Positions 22,058 to 34,170 of a stretch of 64,000 nucleotides of DNA are shown here, piece by piece. Numbering within the stretch: position 1 is the stretch's first letter; the number at the start of each line of letters is the position of its first letter. The stretch comes from Ovis canadensis (Eukaryota; Chordata; Mammalia; Artiodactyla; Bovidae). The stretch is from positions 30,390,501 to 30,454,500 of the forward strand of contig NC_091245.1 of assembly GCF_042477335.2 (NCBI RefSeq), written 5' to 3'. The position numbers were made by a program, and so were the translations under genes. The notes beneath the pieces were generated by a model. That model worked only from the letters and a program-made list of their open reading frames with translations. It was not told the origin of the DNA and ran no database searches.

Positions 22058-22302
22058 GGCAAACTGCTTGGCCTGGTGGGGCACTTAGAACCACGTTGAG
22101 CAGGCAGAGTGAAAGTGTTGGCTTTACTTCCTGTTGATTATTGTACATGCTGGTGGTTATACATTCAAGGTAGGTAGAGTCTGATCCTCCAGCCGGGCCT
22201 TCAGTGGGTCTGCCTGTGAGAGGATGGAGGCAAAAGAGGCCCCAGAAACAGGCTCCAGATCACATGATCTGGTCTTCCAAAAGTTCGTAACAAACAACCA
22301 GA

Positions 22303-22628
22303 GTGCTATGCTATGCTTAGTCACTCAATCATGTCCAACTCTTTGTGACCTCATGAACTGTAGCCCACTAGGCTCCTCTGTCCATGGGGATTCTCCAGGC
22401 AAGAATACTGAAATGGGTTGCCATCCCCTCCTTCGAGGGGATCTTCCCAAGCCAGGGTTTGAACCTGGGTCTCGCACATACTTTACTGTCTGAGCCTCCA
22501 GAGAAGCTCAAGAATACTGGAGTGGGTAGCTTATCCCTTCTCCAGGGGATCTTCCTGACCCAGGAATCAAACTGAGGTCTCCTGCATTTCAGGTGGATTC
22601 ACTACCAGCTGAACTACTGGGGAAGCCC
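22303..22628 (-). mobile_element. Bov-A2 SINE (dimeric)
   Basis: Two BovA-related units in reverse follow each other (ccaactctttgtgacctcat, then caagaatactggagtgggta), ending with tRNA-like ctgaactactggggaagcc. It lies 8 bp from the start of a BovB copy. Confidence 0.93.
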
Positions 22629-22867
22629 AACAACCACAGTTCAGTTCAGTTTAGTTCAGTTCAGTAACTCAGTCATGTCTGACTCTTTGCACTGGGGCGC
22701 ACCAGGCCTCCCGGTCCATCACCAACTCCCGGAGTTTACTGAAACTCACCCACTGAGTTGGTGATGCCATCTAACCATCTTATCCCCTTCTCCTCCTGCC
22801 TTCAATCTTTTCCCAGCATCAGGGTCTTTTCAAATGAGTCAGCTCTTTGCATCAGGTGGCCAAAGTA

Positions 22868-24169
22868 TCAGAGTTTCAGCTTTAGCATCAGTCCTTCCAA
22901 TGAATATTCAGGACTGATGTCCTTTAGGATGGACTGGTTGGATCTCCTTGCAATCCAAGGGACTCTCAAGAGTCTTCTCCAACACCATAGTTCAAAAGCA
23001 TCAATTCTTCGGCATTCAGCTTTCTTTATAGTCCAACTCTCACATCCATACATGACTACTGGAAAAACCATAGCCTCGACTAGGCAGACCCTTGTTGCCA
23101 AAGTAATGTCTCTGCTTTTTAACATGCTGTCTAGGTTTGTCATAACTTTTCTTCCAAGGAGCAAGCGTCTTTTAATTTCATGGCTGCAGTTAACATTTGC
23201 AGTGATTTTGGAGCCCCCAACAGTAAAGTCTGCCACTGTTTCCACTGTTTCCCCATCTATTTCCCATGAAGTGATGGAAATGGATGTCATGATCTTTGTT
23301 TTCTGAATGTTGAACTTTAAGTCAACATTTTCACTCTCCTCTTTCACTTTCATCAGGAGGCTCTTTAGTTCTTCTCCACTTTCTGCCACAAGGGTGGTGT
23401 TATCTGCATATCTGAGGTTATTGATATCTCTCCTGGCAATCTTGATTCCAGCTTGTGCTTCATCCAGCCCAAAGTTTCTCATGATGTACTCTGCATAGAA
23501 GTTAAATAAGTAGGGTAACAATATACAGCCTTGACGTACTCCTTTCCCTATTTGGAACCAGTCTGTTGTTCCATGTCCAGTTCTAACTGTTGCTTCCTGA
23601 CCTGCATACAGATTTCTCAACAGGCAGGTCAGGTGGTCTGGTATTCCCATGTTTTTCAGAATTTTCCATAGTTTATTGTGATTCACACAGTCAAAGGCTT
23701 TGGCATAGTCAATAAAGCAGAAATAGATGTTTTTCTGGAATTCTCTTGCTTTTTTGATGATCCAACAGATGTTGGAAATTTGATCACTGGTTCCACTGCT
23801 TTTTCTAAAACAAGCTTGAACTTCTGGGAGTTCACAGTTCACATATTGCTGAAGCCTGGCTTGGAGAATTGTGAGCATTACTTTGCTAGCATGTGAGATG
23901 AGTGCAATTGTGCAGTAGTTTGAGCATTCTTTGGCATTGCCTTTCTTTGGGATTGGAATGAAAACTGACCTTTTCCAGTCCTGTGGCCATTGCTGAGTTT
24001 TCCAAATTTGCTGGCATGTTGAGTGCAGCACTTTCACAGCATCATCTTTCAAGATTTGAAATAGCTCAACTGGAATTTCATCACCTCTACTAGCTTTGTT
24101 CATAGTGATGCTTCCTAAGGCCCACTTGACTTCACATTCCAGGATGTCTGGCTCTAGGTAAGTGATCAC
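22868..24169 (-). pseudogene. BovB reverse-transcriptase domain, mutated catalytic box
   Basis: A 433-codon open frame covers the RT and C-terminal region. Visible motifs in order: VFIPIPKKGNAKECSNY, FIDYAKAFD with its first catalytic aspartate (around 23691-23710), GKGVRQGCIL, then YADN at 23399-23410 where the family has YADD. The 20-kb copy in this window still reads YADD there. Later comes GCESWTIKKAE. Loss of a catalytic aspartate should abolish polymerase activity even without the frameshifts elsewhere. The upstream endonuclease continues in other frames at 24283-25727. Confidence 0.93.
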
Positions 24170-24282
24170 ACCACCGTGATTATCTCAGTCGTGAAGATCT
24201 TTTTTGTACAGCTCTTCTGTGTATTTTTGCCACATCTTCTTAATATCTTCTGCTTCTGTTAGGCCCATACCTTTTCTGTCCT

Positions 24283-25727
24283 TTATTGAGCCCATCTTTG
24301 CATGAAATGTTCCCTTGGTATCTCTAATTTTCTTGAAGAGATCTCTATTTCTTTGCACTGATGGCTGAGGAAGGCTTTCTTATCCCTTCTTTCTATTCTT
24401 TGGAACTCTGCATTCAGATGCTTGTATCTTTCCTTTTCTCCTTTGCTCTTCACTTCTCTTCTTTTCACAGCTATTTGTAAGGCCTCCTCAGACAGCCATT
24501 TTGCTTTTTTGCATTTCTTTTTCTTGGGGATGGTCTTGATCCCCGTCTCTTGTACAATGTCACGAACCTCTGTCCATAGTTCATCAGGCACTCTATCAGA
24601 TCTAGTCCCTTAAATTTATTTCTCACTTCCACTGTATAATCATAAGGGATTTGATTTAGGTCACATCTGAATGGTCTAGTGGTTTTCCCTACTTTCTTCA
24701 ACTGAAGTCTGAATTTGGCAATACGGAGTTCATGATCTGAGCCACAGTCAGCTCCTGGTCTTCTTTTTGCTGACTGTATAGAGCTTCTCTATCTTTGGCT
24801 GCAAAGAATATAACCAATCTGATTTCGGTATTTACCACCTGGTGATGTCCATGTGTAGAGTCTTCTCTTGTGTTGTTGGAAGAGGGTGTTTGCTATGACC
24901 AGTGTGTTCTCTTGGCAAAACCCTATTAGCCTTTGCCCTGCTTCATTCTGTACTCCAAGGCTAAATTTGCCTGTTACTCCAGGTGTTTCTTGACTTCCTA
25001 CTTTTGCATCCCAGTCTCCTATAATGAAAAGGGCATCTTTTCTGGGTGTTAGTTCGAGAAGGTCTTGTAGGTCTTGTAGCTTCTTTAGCGTTAATGGTCA
25101 GGGCATAGACTTGGATTACCGTGATATTGAATGGCTTGCCTTGGAAACAAACAGAGATCATTGTGTTGTTTTTGAGATTGCATCCAAATACTGTGTTTCA
25201 GACTTTTTTGTTGACTATGATGGCTACTCTATTTCTGCTAAGGGATTCTTGCCCACAGTAGTAGATATAATGGTCATCTGAGTTAAATTCACCCACTGCA
25301 GTCCATTTTAGTTTGCTGATTCCAAAATTGTCAGTGTTCACTCTTGCCATCTGTTTGATCAGGTCACTTCCAATTTGCCTTGACTCATGGACCAAACATT
25401 CCAGGTTCCTATGCAATATTGCTCTTTACAGCATCGGACCTTGCTTCTATCACCAGTCACATCCACAACTGGGTGTGGTTTTTGCTTTGGCTCTGTCTCT
25501 TCATTCTTTCTGGTGTTATTTCTCCACTGATCTCCAGTAGCGTACTGGGCACCTACCCACCTGGGGAGTTCATCTTTCAGTGTCCTATCTTTCTGCCTTT
25601 TCATACTGTTCATGGGGATCTCAAGGCAAGAATACTGCAGTGGTTTGTCATTCCCTTCTCCAGTGGACCACATTTTGTTAGAACTCTCCACCATGATGTG
25701 TCCATCTTGGGTGGCCCTACATGGCAT
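24283..25727 (-). pseudogene. BovB APE endonuclease and linker, frameshifted
   Basis: At least five overlapping minus-strand frames recreate the N-terminal half in order. They are the GTWNVWSM start of the endonuclease (within 25359-25727), SDDHYIYYCGQESL (25198-25416), GKPFNITVIQVYA (24961-25161), TTRPFRCDLNQIPYDYTVEV (24471-24701) and PDELWTEVRDIVQETGIKTI (24283-24591). Each switch marks a frameshift or stop, so no APE enzyme can be made. Confidence 0.9.
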
Positions 25728-25915
25728 GGCTCATAGTTTCATTGAGTTACACAAGGTTGTGGTCCATGTGATTAGATTGTTTAGTTTTCTGTGATTGTGG
25801 TTTTCAGTCTGTCTGCCGTCTGAAGGATAAGAGGCTTATGGAAGCTTCCTGATGGGATAGACTGGCTGAGGGGGACACTGGGTCTTGTTCTGATGGGTGG
25901 GGCCATGCTAAGTAA

Positions 25916-26775
25916 GCAATAAAAATATTTCTGAGAAAGGAGTATGTATATGTATATTTTAGACATTCCAACAGCATAAAAAGTTACAAGGGAAACCGCA
26001 TTTGTATGTGACCTCAGGGCGTACTCTGGTCCTCCTTAGGATGATCGTTTCCTGAAATGATTGTGCAAATACGCTTAATGTGTGTGTATAGAGTACATAT
26101 ACTATTATAACTCCAAATAAATTCTATTTACTGAGATCTTATGATTCACCAAGCACAACGTTAGTACCTTCCCACGTGTTGTTTCATTTAGTCCTGGAAG
26201 AACCTTGTGTGGTTATCACACACATGCAGTATTGTTACTTTGACTGTTCTGTGGATAAGGCAAAGGAGGCTTAGTGAGTACACTTGCCCACAGCCACAGA
26301 ACTGTAGACCAGACCAGTGGGGGGGGGTCAATCAAGTATAACTGACTCGAAGGGGATGCATGTCCTAGTATTTCACTGCTTGTCAGGAAAATTCTTTCTG
26401 TGAATTTTCTGTTTTGACTTCAGAAGGTCTAAACAGGCACTGAGGGCTAGAGTTCATTCTACTGGGACAGAGCTGATTCCGTGGAGCCTCAGCTGTGTCT
26501 CCATTGTCCATCTATTACCTGCCCCCTGAAGCTGTGCTGTCCCCATGGACATGACTGGGGCTTGCTCTTAGGGCCCACTGACCTAAGCTTAGATTGTGTG
26601 TGTACACACATGTGCATGTTTGTGTCCCTTATATGTGCATGCATGTGTGGGTGACATTTGATTCAAAGAGCTCTGAGAAGCAGCAACCTCTCAGGCTTGC
26701 CACCGGGAAAGACCAAAGGGGACAGTGGAACAAACCTTTGTCTGACCCCCCACTCCTTTTTGGCTTCATTGGTTT
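25916..26775. other. single-copy sequence with alternating purine-pyrimidine text
   Basis: A G9-10 run lies near 26320. At 26596-26660 gtgtgtgtacacacatgtgc is a short palindromic GT/CA stretch. No gene was recognised. Confidence 0.5.
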
Positions 26776-27088
26776 TTTAAAAAATAATTTCTTTCATTTA
26801 TTTATTTTTGGCTGTGCTGGGCCTTCATTCCTGTATGGGCTTTTCTCTAGTTGTGGCGAGTGGGGGCTTCTTGTTGCCGTGGCTTCTCTTGTTTCAGAGT
26901 GAGGGCTCTAGGGCGCGGGGCCTCCTCCAGCAGCTGAGACTCCTGGGTTCGAGCACAGGCTCAACAGTTGTGGTGCACAGGCTTAGTTGCTCCACAGCAA
27001 TGTGGGACCTTCCCGGATCAGGGATTGAACCTGTGTCTCCTGCATTGGCAGGTAGATTCTTTACCACTGAACCAGCAGAGAAGCCCCT
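26776..27088 (-). mobile_element. CHR-type long SINE, full length
   Basis: It starts with tttatttatttttggctgtg and contains tctctagttgtggcgagtgg, gcttagttgctccacagcaa and ctcctgcattggcaggtaga. It ends accagcagagaagcccc, the reverse of the tRNA-like head. Confidence 0.96.
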
Positions 27089-27403
27089 CATTATATTTTA
27101 CAAAGAATGAAAGTAAGGCCTGTCCCAGAGAAGGGAGTCACCCTGGGTTTGGCAAAATTTAAAACAAAATAAAAATATTTACTTTGTTCTTCCATTGTGA
27201 GGACTGGAGATAATAGCACGGGTTTGTGTTTTTCCAACTGGGTAGTCATAACTTTGATCCCACAGTCATACATGTTGGGGCCTTGAGAAGGCACAGGCTG
27301 GTGATGGTGTTCCAGTGTTACAGGTGGACAGTAAATTGCTAGATGCCACTGATTCTTTTTTAATTTAAAGAGAGTGTGAGTGTGAACACACTATGGAGGA
27401 AAC

Positions 27404-27655
27404 ACATCATAGTGGTAAAGGGTGCGGTCTCTGGAGTCAGACTGTCTGGGTCCAAATTCTGGCTCTGACACTTGCTGGCTGTGCAATCTCAAGTAAACTA
27501 GTTAACCTCACTGTACCTAAGTTTTCTCACCTGCAGAATAGAGTAATAATAGTGCCAGCTTCATAGAAAAACACCAAAAAGATAGAGAATTAATATATAG
27601 AGAAAGCTTAAAAGAGCATCTCTTTTAAGTGCTCAATAAATGTTAGATAATACCA
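27404..27655 (+). repeat. MIR SINE, full length
   Basis: One of the best MIRs here, from catagtggtaaagggtgcgg and ctggagtcagactgtctggg to gtgctcaataaatgttagat. Confidence 0.96.
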
Positions 27656-27926
27656 TTATGAGGAACAGAGTGTAAATGTCATGTTCTTTTCAAATATAAA
27701 CAGGAGACTTCAATGAAATTTTGCACTTTCTCTAGTTGGCCTTAGGCTAAATTTCTACAACCATCTGGGCTCTCTTACTCATTCTATGCATTGAGGCACT
27801 TTTCTGGAAATTTTTGAGAGGTGCTGTGTCTGTATAATGCCCAGAACTTGGTGCAAAATGCATTATAGTTGTCATCTTCAACCCTGTTAGTGTCATTCAG
27901 GGGAGTGTTACATCTGTCAAATTTGA

Positions 27927-28143
27927 GAGGTTTGAGTGGTTACGATGCTGCTTTGCAATACAAGAGATGCGAGTTTGATCCCTGGTCGGGGAACTAAGAT
28001 CGCACTTGCAGCAGAGCAACTAAACCTGAGTACTGCAGCTACTGGGCTTGTGCACCACAGGGAAAGACCCCGCACGATGCAACGAAGGTCCCATGTGCCG
28101 CAACGAAGACCTGACACAGCCACATAAACAAGAAAAGAAAGAC
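27927..28143 (+). mobile_element. CHR-type SINE, worn 5' end
   Basis: The text gagtggttacgatgctgctt, gagtttgatccctggtcggg, ctgagtactgcagctactgg and gaagacctgacacagccaca is seen. The first bases of the tRNA-like head are degraded. Confidence 0.9.
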
Positions 28144-28200
28144 TAGGAGGTTAAAAATGAGGGCTGACCATTCTCCCTGCTTCTTTGCCCGGTAGCTGTA

Positions 28201-28330
28201 AATGGCTTTTGGTGATTTCTAAAAATCAAATCTACTGTTAGAGGACAAAAATTTGCCATTTTGAAGGACCTTCTAAACATTTACTAGGTAATAAATCTAT
28301 GGAAAAAGTTTAGCCTCATTAAAACCTCCC
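28201..28330. repeat. direct repeat copy 1, family unassigned
   Basis: It shares about 79 percent identity by eye with 30727-30854, including aaaaatcaaat, agaggacaaa and tagcctcatt-type blocks. It could be an old L1/HAL1 piece. Confidence 0.7.
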
Positions 28331-28490
28331 AAACGTTGTAAAACTGATAAAACTCAGTGCTGACAATGGATGATCGGATGGGCATTGCCATTAGGTTGAG
28401 TTACACTTGATCCTATAAGGCGAAAATCGCATATAATCAATATTACTCTTGACCTGATTGTTAAGTGTGGCACACCTTATTTGTATTTTA

Positions 28491-28620
28491 TGTGTTAATT
28501 GCTCAGTTGTGTCTGACGCTTTGCGACCCTGCGGACTGCAGCCCACCAGGCTCCTCTGTCCAAAGACTTCTCCAGGCAAGAATACTGGAGTGGGCTGCCA
28601 TTTCCTTCTCCACGGGTTGT
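28491..28620 (-). mobile_element. BovA SINE monomer
   Basis: The text ttgctcagttgtgtctgacg, gcagcccaccaggctcctct and gaatactggagtgggctgcc is present without a tRNA head. Confidence 0.95.
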
Positions 28621-28679
28621 ATTTTATAGATCCCCATGTAATTTGAAAGTTTTTTAATTTAAAAAATGTCTACAGCACA

Positions 28680-28995
28680 CAGAAATAGTGTACAGAAAAT
28701 CTCTCTGGAGCCATCACTCAGCTTTGACTCAGCATTTTGCCATATTTGGTTTATCTACCAACTAGCCTTTCCACCTTCTATTTTGCTACAATATTTTAAA
28801 GTGGGTCATAGAAGTTAGTTGCTTGTTTACATTTAAAAAAGTTCTTTTAAACCTAGCTATAATGACATTAAAACAACAAAATTAACAGTGATTTATTGAT
28901 ACTATCTAATACCAGGTCTCCTTCATTTCCTAAGAAACATTTAGCAGTTTATTTGTTTGAACCAGATTTTCAACAAGGTCCACATGTTCACACAA
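28680..28995 (-). repeat. old L1M 3'-region relic
   Basis: The text ccatatttggtttatctacc, caaaattaacagtgatttat, taatacca and caacaaggtccacatgttca follows a familiar L1M 3' region read in reverse. Confidence 0.75.
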
Positions 28996-29645
28996 ATTCC
29001 TATGCATGATATAGAGTTGAGAAGCTCTAAGGCAAATTAGAGGAAGAAAGGAAAGGATAATTATCATAATAGCTAGTCATAATGGCTTTATGAAGGGGAT
29101 GCTTTGAAAACTATTAATGTGTTTTTCTCTTTTGCTTTCTTCCATTCTTGGCCTTTGCTCTAGCTGACTTGAAGCATCCATCATCCTGGGGCTAGATCAT
29201 GATTTATAACAGAAGGAATGCAAAAAGAAAGGGCAAGTTAATATTCTTCCCTGACAATTTAAATAGAATTATTCAGCAGGAAAATAACCTCACAAGCCAG
29301 GTGTTATCTTGAAAAAGGAATTCTAAATTCCTTTAATCTTCCCCTTTAGCTTTTCAACAATGCATTCTGATTTACCCAGCTTATGGAGTTCCCCAGAGTG
29401 TTCCAAAAATACCTCTGTGCTCCATTAAGTCATCTCCAGGAATCTGTAGTAAAAGATGGAGGGCATGAGGTGATGGCAGGGGGGCTATCTGACCTTTTGG
29501 AATGCCATAAGATAGTGAAAAGGACACAGAGAGAGAAAGGAGGAATGAGAAGGTAAGAGATCATTTTACATTGGATTTTCTCCCATCTCTGGTTCAGCTA
29601 GTTGAGAGGTACGTTGGCTGAGTATAACCAAGGGCAGAGGGGTTC
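28996..29645. other. single-copy AT-rich sequence
   Basis: Nothing recognised. Confidence 0.5.
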
Positions 29646-30068
29646 ATACTGTTGTTCAGTTGTGAAGTCAAGTCCGACTCTTTGAGACCCCATGGACTGC
29701 AGCATGCCAGGCTTCCCACTGGAGTTTGCTCAAACTCATGTTCATTGAGTCAATGATGCTATCTAACCACCTCATCCTCTGTCACCCCCTTCTCCTCCTG
29801 CCCTCAAATTTCCCCAACATTAGGGTCCTTTCCAACGAGTTGGATCTTTGCATCAGGTGGCCAAAGTATTGGAGCTTCAGCATCAGTCCTTCCTATGAAT
29901 ATTCAGCATTGATTTACTTTAAGATTGACTAGTTTGATCTCTTTGCTGTCCAAGGGACCCTCAAGAGTCTTCTCTAGCACCACCATTCAAAAGCATCAGT
30001 TCTTTGGTGCTCAACCTTCTTTATGGTCCAACTCTTCCATCCATCCATGACTTCTGGAAAAACCAGTC
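29646..30068 (-). mobile_element. BovB 3'-end fragment, older
   Basis: It runs from gttgttcagttgtgaagtca to tccatgacttctggaaaaac. It has a small deletion between ccaggcttccc and actggagtttgc. Confidence 0.94.
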
Positions 30069-30726
30069 GAGACTACTGATATATTGTCTGTGGGCTGCGA
30101 CCACATCCATATGGCAGTGTACTGTGGCCAGGCGGGGATGGCCACCCAGAAAGTGGCAGGAATTTGGCAGCAAACATTGCCCAAGGAGGGTCTCCATGGT
30201 TGGGCAGTGTCAAGAGGCTCTGGAAAAAGGGCTGCGCAGGGGAGTACCTGGCCCAGGCCAAGTTGGAGTCATTGCAGGTGGGAGCGTGTCTAGAATCCAC
30301 AGAGGAGTCTAGATTGCCAGAGAGAGCTGGTAAAAGGCAAAGGCAGCCAGGCAGCCCCCTGGACTCTGACCAGCTGTGGAAAGCCTACTCTACAAGTTAC
30401 TCTAGTATAGACACACACTTTGTCTGTGAATCTTAGCAGGTGGATTAGGGACTTCTACCCCACCTGGGCCAGAAGAACCAGAGCAGCCAGAAAAATATGA
30501 CTTTCCACCTTCCATAACATCACTAAAACCCCATCTCTTCCCCCTTACACCCAGATGTCATTTTGGAGAGGAGCCAGGAAGGGAGCCAGAAGACTGGTGT
30601 GTCTGAGAGCTTAAGCCTTCATTTCCCCTTCGAGAGTAAACATTCCTTGAAAGGATCATTTATGTTATTGTGTTATACTGAGGTTCAAACCTCATTAGAC
30701 ATGGAAGCAATCAGGTCATCCTTTTG
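30069..30726. other. unassigned sequence, GC-richer first part
   Basis: 30075-30390 is GC-richer than its surroundings and open in more than one frame on both strands. I recognise no gene or repeat family in it. Confidence 0.4.
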
Positions 30727-30854
30727 AATGGTTTTTGGCTATTTCAAAAAATCAAATTTACTCTCAGAGGACAAAGATTAGCCATTTTTGAAAGGCTTCT
30801 AAAAACGTTCTAATTGATAAATGTATGAAAAACATTAACCTCAATTATCTGCCC
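30727..30854. repeat. direct repeat copy 2, family unassigned
   Basis: Partner of 28201-28330. The match ends near attatctgccc. Confidence 0.7.
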
Positions 30855-31034
30855 AAATGTAAACTAAAACAACTATCTCATATTTTCTTCTTTGAAATTA
30901 GTAAACACTGGAAAAAGTACAGCTACCAGTTAGGAGGAAAAAAGTTATACACAAAACAAAGGAGCCACATGTTCTTAGTCAATCTGAGTTTTGATAGCAG
31001 TTAAGTGTTCCACCCTGGTATAAAAGGAACATGA

Positions 31035-31250
31035 ATCAAGCACTTTTTCTGGGCTTGGTGCTGCTGTAAGAAATTTAGATGTGTTATTTCACCAAATTGT
31101 TACCATAACCCAATGACGTACGTACTCTTACCACCCCATTTTGCAGATGGGGAAACTGAGCCACAGATAGGTTAATCACCTTGCTAAATTTGCACAGAAA
31201 ATAGTACACCTAGATCCAGGCTTTGGATTTGGGAAGTCAGATGTGAGAGT
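31035..31250 (-). repeat. MIR SINE
   Basis: The text accccattttgcagatgggg, aaactgagccacagataggt and ccttgctaaatttgcacaga is in reverse MIR order. Confidence 0.92.
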
Positions 31251-31951
31251 CATTTGCTTTAACCTGATTTTGTTGCCCAGATTTGGCCTCTCAAATCCTT
31301 TTGCCCCTGTGACAACTATCAGATCCTCAGCACTGACTGAGGTGGGAGGAGAATTTCAAAGCATTCCTTCTTGTCTTTGGTCTATTTTAGCACTGAGCCT
31401 CTATGACCTTAATGTGTATGGCTAAGTTTCTTTGTTTCCAGGATTGATAAGGTATTTCTGAAGACACCTAACATAGGCTTAGCCAAGGGTACGTGCTTAA
31501 TCAGTGTTGTTGACCAATTCCAAATCTTGCTTATTCAGCTCATTTGCATACACTATTGTTTTTGAAAATGACTAAAGAAGAGCCTGGCCACTTGCTTCCT
31601 GTCTGTCCTGCTGAGGCTTTCCCTGACCAGTGTCACTCTCATGCCCTGACTTATCTACCACCCCTTACAAGTGCTCTGGGATAGCTACCGCTTTCTCAGC
31701 CTAGGCTCAAGAATGAAAACACGTGGAGCAGACTGACCCAACCACATTCTGGCCAGACCCCACGGTCAGCAAGCTGAAGCAGAGCTTCCCAGCTCAGTTT
31801 AGTCTGAATCAGTTGAAGTGGAGTTGATCTGCAGATTTGTAATCATGGGAAGAAATGCTTGTTGCTGAAAGCTTTTGAGTTTTGAAGTATTTGTTATGCA
31901 GCATTGCAGTCACAAGAGCTGACAAGCCCAGTGGGCTGTGTTCTAAAGTTC
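31251..31951. other. mostly single-copy, possible L2 trace
   Basis: The text tgctgaggctttccctgacc near 31608 hints at L2 on the plus strand. Nothing else was recognised. Confidence 0.4.
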
Positions 31952-32080
31952 ATGTTGTTGTTTCTCAGTTGCCCAGCCGTGTCCAACTCTTTGCAATCCC
32001 ATGGCCTCCACGTCCCTCACTGTCTCCTGAAGTTTGCCCAAGTTCACGTCCATTGCCTCGGTGACACCGTATGCATCACT
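31952..32080 (-). mobile_element. BovB 3'-tail fragment, older subtype
   Basis: The text gccgtgtccaactctttgca, then ctcactgtctcctgaagttt and cgtccattgcctcggtgaca is seen. It belongs with 41980-42120 by its tcactgtctcc variant. Confidence 0.85.
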
Positions 32081-32234
32081 GATGCGTGTGTCCATCCGTA
32101 AAGTCCATATGCGTGTTAATTGTAGGAACAATGTGACCTCCTTGTGGCTGCTTCTGAGAAGGTAAGTGTCTAACTTTAGGAAAGTTATACAGACCTGTAT
32201 CTGTAGCAAAAGCTTTATTTTCTACCTTAGGAAA

Positions 32235-32450
32235 TAAACCAGAATATGTACAAAAGTCCATTACAGTGTTATTCCTAAAGGTGAAAATTGGAAACAATCT
32301 GAAGGAACAGTATTAAAGCCATGATCAGATACACTATGGCTTAGCCACATGATAGATAGACTATTAAACTGTGTTAGGGTTAGAGTCAGGAACGAAACAC
32401 TTAGATAGTGTTTTAAAACAAATTGAAACTGATCTCCGTAAATGAAGTCT
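32235..32450 (+). repeat. old L1M relic
   Basis: The text ccattacagtgttattccta, gaaaattggaaacaatctga and the degraded atacactatggcttagccac matches the C-terminal ORF2 region of old L1s. Frames are closed. Confidence 0.7.
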
Positions 32451-33450
32451 GGGGCAAGGCAATCCAAAACTGTTTTGAAGGATCAATAGTCACAGTTGCC
32501 TTCCAGTTTTCTGCTCCATCTTCCTTAGAGCAAGACCACTGTCTTTATGGTTCAGGATGAGTGCCAGAGCACCAACCTTCACATCCATACTTCCAGCAAC
32601 AGGATGGAAGAAGGAACAAACACATGTGTATACTCTCACTTTGAGGAGACGTCTTAGACTTCCTCACAGGACCCTTTGTTTATATCTCAGTGGGAAAATT
32701 AAATCATAACAATGAGCACAGTTAAAAATTTGGATGCTATAACTATGGAAGAAAAGGAGAATAAATATTTGGTTATTAAAGTTATGAACATGAAGACCTC
32801 TGGGGAGTCCTGTCTTACAGTTTATTTTGGTATCTGATATCTAGTGACTTTATGATTCAGGTTATCTCCAGAATCTGCATTTCTGGAGTTTGTTGGAGCA
32901 AAGGATGTGAGTGTTTCCTAAGGACAAAGTGTGGACCACGGAGGTGAGGGAGCTGGTGCGCATGCCTGACTAGAGTGAGGACCTGATTCAATAGAAAAAG
33001 GCAAGTGGTGAATTGCTGGGTTCCCAGGGGTTGCAGAAGCAGTAAGTGACAAGCTGGAGGAGAATGTATTGTTGTTAAGGGAGCTTCAGGTGTGGAGTCT
33101 CTGAGAAGCCATGAAAATGTGTTTAAAGAATGAGCTTGAAATGTTGCTGAGCTGAGAAAGTGTGATAAAGCTTTCTCAGGGCAGTATCAGCCCATTAAGA
33201 ATGTCCTTTCTTTTCCTATCTTGGCCTCCTTTTTTCTCTCCTCAACTCTGGAAGGGGGTGGGGGGTAGGAAAGAAGCAGTTAGCCAGAGGTGGAGGAAGC
33301 ATGGCAGGGCACAGCGGAGGAGGAAGGACTATGGCTTTCCGCTTCTCCCCACCCCACTCAGGGGGCTTCTTGCTGGCAGCAGGCCTCTCGCCACGGGGAG
33401 GGAGCAGTAACTGACTCTGAATCAAGTCTGGAGGTTTGGTTATTCCATGT
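32451..33450. other. single-copy sequence, nothing recognised
   Basis: A GC-rich stretch at 33230-33420 is open in two frames but without motif. Confidence 0.5.
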
Positions 33451-33553
33451 GTTTTTTAAATTGAAGTATAATTGCTTTGGAGGTTGTGTTAGTTTCTGCT
33501 GTACAATGAAGTGAATCAGCTATATGTACAAATCAATGAATCAGCTATCATTT

Positions 33554-34025
33554 CAGTTCAGTTCAGTCGCTCAGTCATGTGCGACTCTTTGCGACCCCGT
33601 GAATTACAGCACGCCAGGCCTCCCTGTCCATCACCATCTCTCGGAGTTCACTCAGACTCACATCCCTTGAGTCGGTGATGCCATCCAGCCATCTCATCCT
33701 CTGTCGTCCCCTTCTCCTCCTGCACCCAATCCCTCCCAGCATCAGAGTCTTTTCCAATGAGTCAACTCTTCACATGAGGTGGCCAAAGTACTGGAGTTTC
33801 AGCTTTAGCATCATTCCTTCCAAAGAAATCCCAGGGCTGATCCCCTTTAGAACGGACTGGTTGGATCTCCTTGCAGTCCAAGGGACTCTCAAGAGTCTTC
33901 TCCAACACCACAGTTCAAAAGCATCAATTCTTTGGTGCTCAGCCTTCTTCACAGTCCAACTCTCACATCCATATATGACCACAGGAAAACCATAGGCTTC
34001 ACTAGACAGACCTTTGTTGGCAAAG
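33554..34025 (-). mobile_element. BovB 3'-end fragment
   Basis: It runs from cagttcagttcagtcgctca to agacctttgttggcaaagtg, close to the young BovB type. Confidence 0.97.
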
Positions 34026-34170
34026 TGTACATGTAATTCCCTCCCTCTTGGACCTCCCTCCCTCCCTCCCCCTCATCCCACTCCTCTAGGCCATCACAGA
34101 GCACTGAGCTTAGCTCACTGTCTGTACAACAGGTTCCCACTAGTTATTTATTTTACACATGGCAGTGTAT

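Larger units (their letters stand above)
21445..22110 (+). repeat. MIR relic hosting a BovA SINE and an LTR segment
   Basis: MIR-like text (tgcaggaatggagcc, ttccagtcacagctctacca, ccctaggcaaactgctt) occurs before the LTR and again after it, because 106 bp are duplicated. It continues after the BovA SINE at 22070. Confidence 0.65.
22637..25915 (-). mobile_element. BovB (RTE-clade) LINE, near full length, inactive
   Basis: About 3.28 kb in reverse, from the (cagtt)n 3' terminus to gatgggtggggccatgctaa near the 5' UTR. It carries the whole endonuclease plus RT coding region, broken by several frameshifts and stops. The extreme 5' UTR seems missing. No clear target duplication was found. Confidence 0.97.
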
